DNA from: Ulva prolifera
Lineage: Eukaryota > Chlorophyta > Ulvophyceae > Ulvales > Ulvaceae
Assembly: GCA_023078555.1 (NCBI GenBank)
Contig: CM041197.1
Location: 1,460,501 to 1,524,500 of the forward strand
Direction of reading: 5' to 3'
DNA length: 64,000 bases
Below are positions 1 to 11,500 of the stretch, piece by piece. Both the position numbers and the translations under genes were made by a program. The notes under the pieces were generated by a model. The model saw only the letters and a list, made by a program, of their open reading frames with translations. It had not been told where the DNA came from and made no database searches. Numbering within the stretch: position 1 is the first letter of the stretch; every line of letters starts with the position of its first letter.

Positions 1-35
1 CATCACCCGAGTCCGATCATCTGCAGCTGTTGCAG

Positions 36-2007
36 GGTGTTTGGGAGCCTCTGTGGCACCTACGCCACAGCCGAGGCCCTCGCGACACGCATCGCCTCTG
101 GGCGGGTGTTTGGCGCGCTCGCAGAGCTGCTGCTGGAGGTGCCCGCCTGTGCCTGCCTCCTCCTCGGCGTGCTGGTGCAACTAACCTTCAGCTCGGCTGC
201 TGTCGACTGCCTCACCGGTCCGCCCCCCACATCTCGATGGCCTAGGAGATGGCTACCTCCTACACCTTTCAATCGATCTCCCCTGAAGTTGTCTGAAGTT
301 CCCTAGCATGTGGAATGCTGCAGCCACACGTGCCTGGCATGCACCCGCGCTGCCATGTCCGCATCAACATAGACGCCCGCAGTGTGAAGTCAAGCAGTTT
401 CGGATTCACTTAGCCATGTTGTGGTGGTACCTTGACTACTTCAAATCGATGGAGCACAAACCGTGTGTGGAATGCTGAGACTCCTGCATGGCAGTCGCTA
501 CATCCCGCCTTTCCACATGCGTAAAATTGATCACGAACCCACATCCCAAAGCGATTCATTGAGGCCAACCGCCCCGGGGCCCCGTGGCCTGGTCACATAT
601 GCCAAGTTACGTTGAGGGCTGCCCGTCATTGAGGGCTGCAGACCTCCACAGACTGCCAGCTCCCACACATCAGCTCTGCATGGCTGCGTGTACAATCATG
701 CCTAGAGTACGTACTCTAGGCATGATTGTTATGAACCAAAGCCACTGATGGCCACTGTCTCGGCTACTGCTCTGCACCATGCATGCAACTGGAGAGTCAG
801 ACGGGCGTAGGCTGTCTTGAAGGACACGATCCTCGCACCCCTGTACATCGGCGTGCATTGTGCAATCCAGGCGGCCAGGACGGCGGCGCCCGCCTCGGCG
901 GCGTGCTCGGCGGCTCCTTCCGCGCCCTGCGGTCCCTCCCGCCCGCCGCCGCACTGCCGCTCGTGCGCTGCATCGCCAACGTCGCGGCTGCCCCACGCGG
1001 CATCGGCTGGCTGCACGACGCGGCGGGCATCACCCTCGAGGCCACCGTCCGCCTCGCACGCAGCGTAGCAGCGCACGGGCAGCACGCAGCACAGCGCGCA
1101 GCGTGCTCGACCGCCGGCGCCGGCCGGGCTGCCGTGAGCGCTAACCCTGGCGCGCCCGCGTCCCCGCGGGCCCCGGCAGAGGTGGATGCTCCCTGCAGGA
1201 GCGTAGGGGGGCAGCAGGCAGCTGGGGCTGGCGGCGTAGATAGCGGTGCTGGGCAGGCAGGGGCCTCTGCCAGACCGCTGCCGGACCTCTGCCGGGAGGG
1301 GGGTGGCAGTGACAGCTGGGCGGTTGGGGAGCGAGCCGAGGGACGGAGGTCGGGGGAGACTGTGGCACTGCAGTTGCATGGACTGCTCTGCCAGGTGGTG
1401 TTTCTTGGCTTGCCAGGAATGTGCTGTGTGCGTGCAGGTGTCCGTGTTTATGCGGCCTCGTGATGCGCTGGGTGGATCAACCGCAATCGATCGCGTATTT
1501 GGAGTGTGGATCATGATTGCATTGGAAACGTGCTCTGGACCAGGTGGAGCTGCTGGTGTTAGGTCTGTGATGGCTGTGGCAGTGTCCACCAGGACACGTC
1601 GAGGTGGTGTCGTAACATGATTGGCACACAAGGCCGACCTTCGCCGGTTCGTCAGTCCATGGACTTGAAGGCGCTGCTGCAGCGCAAACGTGCTGCCTTG
1701 GGACGTTCAGATTTACCTCACTTTACTCTGAACAGCCTGAACGGGGAGCCCATGAACCCCAGCAGCTGAACGCGACCGGCAGTCTCAACCAATTTGGTTC
1801 ACCTACAAAGCACCGCCAGAGTGCTAGCAGTCTGTCCACGACTCTGTGTGCTGACCGATTGCAAGGGATGGATGCTGTTTTTTGCAGGTGGCTCAGCTTC
1901 TCAAGGACTCGGTGTACGGGTGGAAGGCGATGGAGCAAAAGCCAGAGCTTGCAGCCCTGGTGAAGGAGCTTGTGGATCAATCTGAGAGCTTGACATGTGA
2001 CCATTAA
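36..2007 (+). CDS. C-terminal part of an unidentified helical (ARM/HEAT-like) protein
   Basis: I do not recognise this gene. Three exons are proposed: 36-138, 879-1133 and 1888-2007 (stop TAA), each preceded by a cag acceptor; the first two end at gtgccc and gtgagc donors. The exons from 879 on are whole multiples of three and join in phase 0. The translation is alanine/leucine-rich and helical, with stretches such as VFGALAELLLE and LPLVRCIANVAAAP that look like armadillo/HEAT helices, and it ends in a charged helix (ALVKELVDQSESLTCDH). The 5' end lies outside the window and further exons between 1133 and 1888 are possible. The middle exon is very GC-rich while the last is not. The reading frames are fairly convincing, but the exact exon set and any function are inference. 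Confidence 0.5.
692..729. repeat. 38-bp perfect palindrome
   Basis: The 19 bases acaatcatgcctagagtac are followed immediately by their exact reverse complement, without a spacer. It lies in the putative intron between the first and second exons of the left-edge gene. Such a sequence could form a cruciform or a hairpin in RNA. Function unknown. Confidence 0.9.
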
Positions 2008-3134
2008 GCCTGGAAGGGCTTCCAGCCTGAGCTTCAAAAATGTCTTCTCAGCAGGAACTCTCTCAGGCATGGCTGCAATGCACCACCGGCCGCAAGTACT
2101 GACAAAGCCACTTCTTTGTGCACCACGCTGGCGCGCAGCCAGAACCTGGACTCTGTTTCCCAACCAGCAGCAAGGGCGTGCATGCAGAAGCTCCCACATC
2201 GCCGCACGGTGTGGCTGATCGACTGCTTCAGCTGCGATATGGAAAACCATCAGGATGCACTCCGTTGTCCATCACTTCACTCCCAAATGGTGTGACCAAG
2301 ACTCGCTGCGAAAAAGTCACTGCCACGATTATGTGGCAGATGATATACCTTGGACATCTCGGCAGCAGCTGCTTGCAATCCCTGTGTGACCCCATACTCA
2401 CCAGCTGAATTATTGGCAAGCAGTGCGAGTCGAAAAACCCACTAGGCAGCGGCCTAGGCTGGTGTACTGAATGTTGTAGTTCCCAGTGTGCTCACTTATG
2501 CAATGCTATGTTTTAGGCTGCATCTTCCCAGCCGTCTGGAGGGCCTTATGTAGGTAATCGTGGTCACCATTGCATCACTAGTACTAGGTACATGTTGGAG
2601 TAACACAGCAGTAGGGCACCGCTTTCGAGACGAAAGAATAGGCATACTCACGAAGCAAAAGATGTTTCTTGTTTCCTGACACATCAGGATCAGCAAGTAT
2701 ACGACCGGCATAGTGATTTCGCGAGTCTCATGAATGCCTCAGTCATGATACAATATTTAAGATGGCATATCCTGTGCACCATGCAAATCGTTGACGTGGC
2801 GTGATATGCATTGTGCTGTGTCCATTTAGACAAGTATCTCTGACCGGGTGAGTTATCAAGTTGGCTGTCCGCACAAGCACAAACCCGAGAAAATCCGGTC
2901 ATCTAGCAAATTAAGTGCCAAAATCAGTCAGAAGCCATCAAACCTCAACCTACTGTATCCACCGGCTGCTACTGCATGGTCCACCATCACGATGTGCATG
3001 CGAACATATGCTGACAAACAGCTGAACATGGGCCCGTGCTCGGACAAAGCATATCAGTGAAAACGAGACACCAGGCCGCAGCAGAGCTGGGAGGCTGTGA
3101 TTGCAGCAGCTGATCTGTGAGGGAGGTTACAGAT
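2008..3134. other. Intergenic stretch, no gene seen
   Basis: This spacer of moderate GC content lies between the left-edge gene (+) and RPS11 (-), which converge here. The open frames are short and show neither splice-supported continuity nor a recognisable motif. It should contain the two 3' UTRs. I see no RNA gene. Confidence 0.5.
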
Positions 3135-4779
3135 CTAGAAGGAAGAGAAGCCCTTCTTGGAGGAGGCGCCCTGGGGAATGACACGCAGGACGTTGAAGCG
3201 CACAGTCTTTGACAGAGGCCGGCACTGGCCGATGACGACATTGTCGCCTTCGCGGCAGCGGAAGCAAGGGGAGATGTGTGCTGGCGTGTTGGAGTGACGC
3301 TTCTCATATCTGCACAGCAAACAGTTGCGGTCAATCTGCTGCAGATGAGCGATGTCCTGGGTACAAGCTATAAGCACAGGGACACTGCCACTTGGGAGTC
3401 GTGCAGGTGGTACAGGATGTGGAGCATCCTTGTATTGCTGATAAGGATTGGAGACTGCGCCGAGGCACAGTCATGTCTGGGTTACAGTCGACCCGAAAGC
3501 GGTTGTGGCCACAGCCGGATGTCAACTGCTGGAGCCACTCTGAAATGGAAACAACATATAATATTGAGCAGGCTGGTAAGTCTCAGACAACACTGGCCAG
3601 TGCTGAAACTGCTGTATCAGGGGTCCAATGTGTAGGGCTGAACTGTCAGTGATTGCACAAATGCGGGTGCAGACGATGCAGTTTTACTGCACATGTCCAA
3701 CGACGTGATGGGAGACGTGACAAAAATCCTGCTGTGGCCACCACACCACAGCGGACACTAGATACTACATGCTATGCAAGTGACCAAGACGCTATCCTGA
3801 ACGCCACTATAAACGTCAGTCCAATGATCTATGTTCATCTACTGTGAGCAAGAGGCATCAGCGCACGAGTTGTCATCTGAAATCAGGTGGTTGATCGTAT
3901 GATTCATCTTCTGCCTCTGCTCACAGCATCGTGGGACTCAAGTACATTAAGGCATGAAGGGCAGATGAGCAAGAGGCATCAGCGCACGAGTTGTCATCTG
4001 AAATCAGGTGGTTGATCGTATGATTCATCTTCTGTCTCTGCTCACAGCATCATGGGACTCAAGTGCATGAAGTTACGAAGGGCGGAAGTGGACACACACC
4101 GCTGGTACTTCTTGATGTAATGGAAGTAGTTCCTCCGCACAATGATGGTTTGCCTCATCTTGGTGGACTTGACTGTCCCAGCCAAAATACGTCCACGAAT
4201 TGACACATTGCCGGTGAATGGGCACTTCTTGTCGATGTACTTCCCTACAAAGTATTAGATGCATTAAAAAGGTTATCCTGTGGCTAGAATCAGGAACCCG
4301 CACACTGGTGACCCATGCCCGCTTGGGCTGCAGCGGATCCAGCCAACAGGGATCCCGAGCACATGCCACGGGCAGTAACAGGCTGAACAATACATGTGCC
4401 CGATACTAACGGTACTGGGCCCCATGATCGCCAGATCGGGGCGAAAGCTGACCTTCAATGGCCTCTTTCGGCGTGCGGAAGCCAAGGCCCACGTTCTTGT
4501 AGTATCGCAGGCCAAACTTGCCAGGAACACGCTTGACAGGCTTGCGGAACCTGCAAATAAAATAGTATTCCCTCAATCACTGTGCAGCAGACCGGAGAGG
4601 TACACGACCGCACAGCTCGTCTAGGATACATCGCTGCGCACCCCTGGTTCACGCCAAGCTGCTTTTGGTACGCCCTCTCTGTTTGCTGCAAGCAGTATCT
4701 GTGTTAAATATCGACAGAGCTCGACTGATTTTCACGCAAGGCCAACGTCGCGGGCGGTGCTGCACACCTGGTCAGCCAT
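3135..4779 (-). CDS. RPS11: 40S ribosomal protein S11 (uS17)
   Basis: Structural protein of the small cytosolic ribosomal subunit that binds 18S rRNA. Five exons on the minus strand: 4768-4779 (start, MADQ), 4642-4685, 4453-4550, 4100-4244, 3135-3309 (stop TAG). They sum to 474 nt, a 157-residue protein, the usual length for eukaryotic S11. Diagnostic segments are IGLGF-like [53 protein letters not shown] and [13 protein letters not shown]. The C-terminal half resembles land-plant and green-algal S11 more than animal S11 ([21 protein letters not shown]). All exon phases agree. The last intron (3310-4099) contains a 121-bp tandem duplication. The four-codon first exon is inferred from the plant-type MADQ start and the matching phase. 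Confidence 0.95.
3845..4086. repeat. 121-bp tandem duplication in the last RPS11 intron
   Basis: Two head-to-tail copies (3845-3965 and 3966-4086) begin with the same tgagcaagaggcatcagcg and differ by only a few substitutions, mostly near the end of the second copy. The second copy stops about 14 bases before the exon boundary at 4100. The near-identity indicates a recent event. Confidence 0.92.
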
Positions 4780-5537
4780 GGTGCCGTCTTGATCAAAGAT
4801 AAGCAACGAAAGGGTCGATGTTGCTGCAGGTCTGATGATTTGTACTCTGATGAGACGCTGTGCTTAGTTCGAGTGATTCGTTTGTGCGCGCTTCACCGCG
4901 TCGGGTCGCATGACGTCACTGTTGCATTGCACCCGGACACAGCGCTCTCCATTCGGTAACTTCACGAGCCATTTGGGAGACGCTGCACGGCTCACGCTCA
5001 ATGTGGCCTGCTGCAGGTCCGAGACACATTCAGGGGCATTAATTCCATCGATGCCTTGCCTGTGTCCGGTGTTTATTGCAAGACCCTGTCCGGGGCAGGC
5101 AGTGCAACACACGCCCTGCAGCAGCCTGTGTATACATGTAACATCGTTGACACAGTAGATGTGAAACCACAAGGATCTGTCTTTACTCGAGCGATTCTTC
5201 TGAAGCTCCTACCAAATGAGCATATTTCGAATTTGGTGGCGCATACGAGCTGGTAGCACAGCAGCATCTGCAATGTGCAAAGGTTCCACATTTGGCACAG
5301 CGTCTCCGTACAATGTTACACTGATAGACGCGCGTGTCTAGATATAAATATTGTTGTACAAGAGATACCACGGTGCACGCTAGCTTCCACAGGTCACAGA
5401 GCCCCACGAGCTAAGACTGCCCCCAATTCGACTTGTTCCATCCAGCAGCACTCGCTACTGCCGCCCCACCAAACCATACATATTCATAACAATGCCACGT
5501 CAGCATTCGAGTATTTTCCAGCTCCCAGCCGCAGCGT
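4780..5537. other. Spacer between RPS11 start and KDM5 stop
   Basis: This stretch of moderate GC content should hold the RPS11 promoter and 5' UTR (minus strand) and the 3' UTR of KDM5. No credible coding exon was found. The open frames here have no acceptor/donor-supported partners. Confidence 0.5.
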
Positions 5538-8500
5538 CTACTGCGCCTGTTGTTGCTCAGCCCCCCCGACAATCACCGCCGGCGCGTCAACCATCACAGA
5601 ATCTCCCGCCGTCACCCCGGCAACCCCCCCCACAGCGCCCACAGGCGCCGTAGCATCCGCCGCGACCACCGGTGCCTCTGCCACCGGTGCCACCTCCGCA
5701 ACGGCGCCGCCGCCGGCCGCAGCGGCTGTCGGCTCGACAGCCGCGCCAGCGGCGGCTCCGTCGCCGGGCGCTGCAGCGACGGCCTCAGCCGGCGCCGCCT
5801 CCGTGCCGGCGGCAGCGGTGGCGGCGGTGGCACTGCCGTCGGCCGCCGCAGCATACGAGAGGTGCTCATTCACAAACGCCTCGAGGTACTCCAGGTAGCC
5901 GCGGGGGATGGTGACGTGCTCCTCGACGGTTGGAGGCCGCGTCGGGTCCGGGGGCATCATGGCCGCAAGGTCCAGGCCCTCCCCGGGCTTCTGCGGCACC
6001 GCGATGCTCGCAAACTCCGGATGGCTGCGGTGGAATGCAGTGATGGAGCCCGGGGGCAACGTATCCTGCAGGAAGTGTCGCCTGTCGGCAAGCTTCACCC
6101 GCAAGTATATGCACCGACACAGCAACGGCAGCTGCCCAAACAGGGGACCGTCGCAGCGATTTTGAACGACCATGCATGCAAACAGGTGGCCACCGGTGGA
6201 CCGAGACTGCTGACCCACACGCTCGGCGAGTGGTTCTCATGTGGAGCACAGCAGCACATCAGCTGGCAGCTGCTCCTGCCTGACAGCAGGGCAGCGAGGC
6301 GCAATGTGCCACACGGAATGCGCCACCGTACGTGCACTGCACCAACTGCCGGGCAACGGTGTGGAGAAAAGATAGTTGGTCCAGCCGGCGGGGTCGCACC
6401 GCCCACACAAAGCGCTGGCCGGCGCGGCCGGCGCAGACGGGGCAGATGAGGCGCTTCGGCTCCTTCTCGCGGGCGATGCCGAGGCAGGCGAGGTGGTACA
6501 GCGTGCCGCACGAGGAGCATGCCGTCATCGCGTCCGCCACCTTCTGCGGCAGCCCGCACAGGCAGTACGTCGTCGAGGCGTCCTGCAGCGTCGCGAGCAG
6601 CGCGTTGTCGCGGATCGGCAGCGCCGCGGCCTCCGCGTGCAGCGCCTTGGCCGCCGCGACGTCCTGCTTCACCTGCACCGCCACTGCGGCTAAAAAAAAA
6701 AAAACAAAAAAAAAAAACGTGGCCTGGCCAAAACGCCGTCCAGATAAGAACAGGCCGGCCTTGCGGGACGCACTGGCCCCGGCCGCGCGAGCATACATGA
6801 CCGACGCAACGGTTGCAACGGGTTGAGGGCTCATGCAATGTGCGCTAAAACGGCCGTGTTGTGCTGCGACATGATAGGCATAGGCCTTAATTGCATAGAC
6901 CATAGACTCCTGAAACATCATGAGGCCATGACTAGACAGCGATGACACGCCGAAGCAAGCCCCGCCAGCTTCAGCGTCATCGGACAGCACGCAGGAAGTG
7001 AACACTCGCTGCGGACGACATCGAAGCCTCTACATTTTGAAAAAAGCCGAGGAGCACAGCGCCGGGGAGTACAGTATAGCGGTGCTCATGGCGATGGCTG
7101 TGGGCGGCGGAGGGTGAGGCCGAGGCGCACCTGCTCGGGGGTGCGTGTCGAGGCGGCCTTGATGGCCGCCATGATCGCCTTGCCGCGCTCCTGCATGCGC
7201 CGCACGTCCGCGACCGCGCTGCTCGCGCGCTTGAACGCCACGCTCTCCGCCGCGCCCTGCAGCGCCGCCCCCCGCGCGAGCACCGCCTGCATGTCCGGCA
7301 GCGGCACCCCACCCTCCCGCGCGAGCGCAGCCGCCGCCTTCACCGCCCACCGCTCCACCCGCAGCCGGTGCAGGCACCGCGCGCGCTGCGCGCTCGCGTC
7401 GACCTCGAGCGCCGCCGCCTGCCGTGCGATCTCGCACCACGCGTCCGCGCCGAGCGCGCCCGGCCGCCCCGGCGGAACCGTCGTGGCCACCGCGACCGCC
7501 TCCTCCCACGCTGTGACGTCCGCAAGCGCAGCACGCAGCACGGCCTCCTCGGGCACGCGGGCCGCGCAGCCGACGAGCTCGCGGAGCGCGTCGCGCAGCT
7601 CCGCGACGGGCGGGCAGCGCGTGCGGTGGATGCGCTGCAGGTGGGGCTCCACGTGGTCGGCCGCGGGCTCACAGGTGGCGCTGGTGCAGACGGGGCACTC
7701 CCACGTGTCGGCATTGCGCACCGCCGCCGCGGTCAGCGCGCAGCACTTGAGGTGGTACCAGCCGCCGCACGTGTCGCAGCCGACCATCTGCTGCCCTTCC
7801 TCATACTCCTGCAGTCACCCCGTGTCATAACCCCGTGCTTCAAGCAGGCACTCACGACGGCCTCGGCCTCGGCCATTGCATCGACACAGCCATCAAACAC
7901 TAGTCCCTGTTGTCCAAGCTATCATCCTCGATGGAGACTTGGCATTGGCAGTGGCCTCAGGTACGAGCCGCCGCCGACCACTGGATCGCGGAGGCCGACC
8001 GGCGGCTCAGGCACGACACGTGCAGGGCTTCCTCCAGCTGAACCCAAGGAGGCCTCGCACAGCGGGCAGCGCAGCGTAGCGGAAAAGGTACACACCTGTT
8101 GGCAGAGGCAGTTGAGCTCGACGTTCGAGCCGCCCCCAGCCGGCGCAGCCGAGCCCGTCGCCACATGCAGCACGCGGTTCAACGCGCCACGCGCCTGCTT
8201 TGCGCTCTCCGCGACGATCGCGATGCACTTGTCCGTCTTCTGCCCGGCACCGCGCTTCGTCAACGTCCGCCGCAGTGCCGCGAGCGCCTCCGCAGGGGCC
8301 TCGAGCAACTCCCTCAGCACCTCCACGTTGGCGCACGAGAACCGCGACTGGTCTGCGGCCGCGATGTGCGCCGCGATCTCGTGGATCGTCAGCCGCTGCA
8401 CCTCCGGGGGCGGCTGCGCCGCCGCGCCGGTGCCGGCGGCGGCAGCCTGGCTCGCAGCCCACGCGCGCCACGTGCCAGCCCCGGTGCAGATCTGCGCCGT

Positions 8501-11500
8501 CTTGGCCTCCCACGCGGCCTGCCGCGCCACAGCCGCGGTGACGGCCTCGGCGGACGGCGGCGCGGCGCGGAGGGACGGCAGCGCGGCGATGAGCTCCTGG
8601 GCGGACGTGAGCAGCACGCGGCCGCTCTCATCGATGTCCAGTGCCGGGGGCTCGTACGCTGTGCTCGCCTCCTCGTTCTCTTTGAACAGTGTCACCGGAA
8701 TGGATGGGCTGCACACACACACACAGCCGGTCTGCGCATTCCCCAGCCGCTGATCTCCACAATGACCTCACAGCAATGTCGCACAGGTACCACATCGCCC
8801 GTGCAGGCGTGGTTGCTTACGGGACTGTGGATGTGCATTCCCATTGTACACCGGCGCAAGTACAACACTCTGAAAGCGCGAGGCTGCCACAGGGCAGGCG
8901 GACAGGGGGTACACGGGACGCACGGTTTCTGCCCGAGGAGCATCGCAGCCGTCGTCTCCCACACGAGCGCCTGCAGCGCAGCGTCGCGCAGCGCCACACG
9001 CATGCTCTCACTCACCTCCAGCTCCCGCGCCTCCTCCACCGCCTCGCACAAGGCCCCCAGCTTCGGCTTCGCACCGCCAGCATCCACCTGAGCAGGGGGC
9101 TCCAGCACGGCCGCGAAGTCCGCCCGCACCCGTGCCTCCCATGCCAGCGCCGCCGTGCGGGCCTTCAGCCCAGCCACCTCCGGCAGCACCACCGGCAGCG
9201 CTGCAGCGGAGGTGAGGAGAGCTTCGAGCGCTGGGCCCTGCTCCGCCGCGGCCGGCTGCGCGAGCAGCGCGGCCGCGTCTGCGCTCACCTGCCGCGCCGC
9301 GGCGAGCTGCCCCTGCACGTCTGTAAGCTGCCGCAGCGCGACCCCGAGCGCCTCGCCCGTCGCCGCGAGCGCCTCAACCACCGCAACCGCCGGCGGCAAC
9401 CCCATCGGCGCCATCTTCCGCGCGCAGTCCTCCATCCACGTGTGCGCCTGCGTCTGCAGTGACAGCAGCGCTGACAGCCGCTCCGGCCGCAGCCGCAGCG
9501 CCGCAGCGTCGGTGATGCTTGACGCGACGTCGTCCAGCGTCGGCGGCGCAGCGGCCGACGCATCGCCGGCGGCCACCGCGTCTCGCCGTGCAAGAAGCGC
9601 CGATGCCGCACTGTCCCACGCCTCCGCCTCCGCAAGCGCGGCGGCCAGAGACTGCACGACCGGGGAGTCCTCCGCAACGCCCATGCGCCCCGCGTCGCCG
9701 AGGATCCCGGCCGCCGCGGACGCCGTGCCCTTGCCAGAGAGCACCTTCCCAGCCGTGTCCTCCCACTCTCGCCGCCGGATGGACTGCTTCAGCTCCTCCG
9801 CTTCGTCCATCTCCACCGGCATGCGCTCCCCGGTGTGGAGCAGCTTCCGCATCTCCTTCAGTGGCCGGCGGCCTCCCATGGCCGTGCGCGCCTGCATGAT
9901 CCACTTCCGCGCGGCCGCGACTACCCCCGCATGGTGGTCTGCCTCCGCACACGCAACCGGCAGCGCGCCCGCGTCTGCCAGCAGCTCTTCGACGCGCGCG
10001 AGCGCCGTCCGCGCCGCGACGGCCGCCCGCGCACGCTCCTTCCACGCCTCCACCTGCGCCGCCGCCTCCGCCAGCACCTGCAGCTCCGGGAAGCGCAGCT
10101 TCAGCGTCGCTGCCAGCTGCTGCAGCTCCTTGAAGTCACGGTCCTGCATGCGCGGCGGCTTCGGCGGCGCCGCGGCGCCGAGCGGCGCCGGCAGCGCCGC
10201 CGCGACCACCTCCGCGACCTCCACCACCCGCTGCGGCTCAGCATTCTCCTGGTCCCCGGCACTTGCACTCGCGCCGCTGCCCGCGCCGTCCTCCACGTCC
10301 GCCATCTCCACATCCGCCGGCGCCTTGTCCGACAGCTGCGCAACCATGACGCCCTTCTCGGCACTCCCCGCCGCGGCCGTACCATCACCTTCTGCCTCCT
10401 TCTCCACGGGAGCCGGCGCGTACGGCACGAGCGACGCGCGGATCACGTCGCGCACGTTCGCCGCGCGCGCGACGGCCTCGAGAAGCCCCTTGCCGATGTC
10501 GGTGTGCATGGGGACCTTCGCGGCGCGCACGAGCAGGCCCTCGGCGGCTGCGAGCTCCATCGTGCCGTCCTCCGCGCGGGCCGCGATGACATCGTCGACC
10601 CAGGCGCGCGTCTTGCGCACGGCCTCGCAGAGGCGCGTCACCGGCTGCGACGCAATCGGCAGCACATCGCCGGAGACATACGGCGCCGCGATCTCAAGCT
10701 CCGTTGGGCCCTTGAGCAACGTCTGCAGCAGCCCTGCGGGGTGTCTGTGCATGCACCTGGCCGCCCGGCGACCTCGAACGCAGCGCACACTCTGCCACTC
10801 AACAGAGACTTCATAGCACTCATGCTCGGACCGTCCCATCGTACGGCCGGTTGTGAATGTAATCATGCCATCGTGAAAACAGGTCTGCGACGTGAGATGT
10901 CCAGGGCAGCGTGCCCTGGTCCGGTACAATCACGCTGTTGTGCATATGCCGCAACCCCGTCGCACATGCAGCAGCAGCAGAGCAACGGCATTCGGCTGGA
11001 GCGCACCTGCACATCAGCGTACCAGTCCTTCGCGGACAGCAGCTTGTTGCGGGCGTCGTTCAGCCCCTCCGGGTCCATGTCGCCCCAGTCAAACTGCTGC
11101 TGCGCGTCGAGCAGCTCGTCCACCTCCGCCGGGCGGAAGCCGCCGACGCGCTCGACGTCCAGCGCGCGCTGCCGCCACGCCTCCGCGGCGTCCCCAATCG
11201 CCGCGCGGACCAGCTCCGGGTCGGCCATGTGCCGCGTTTCGTACACGCCCGCCGCACTCCCATCCTCCGATCCACCCGGCGGGGCCTGCTCCCCTGCCGC
11301 CTCGGGCTTGATCGCGAGCGGGAGCATGTCTGCGTCGACGTGCGCCGGGGTCTGCATCGGGCTGCCCGCGAGCGCGGCCTCCATCGCTGCGAGCGTCTCT
11401 GCCGCCTCGTCCGCGGCAGCGTCATCCGCCGCCGCCTTCTCAGCCGCCGCTGCCAGGGGGGCCTGGAGCGAGGCCGCGGCCTGCGGTGGCTCTGCCGCGG

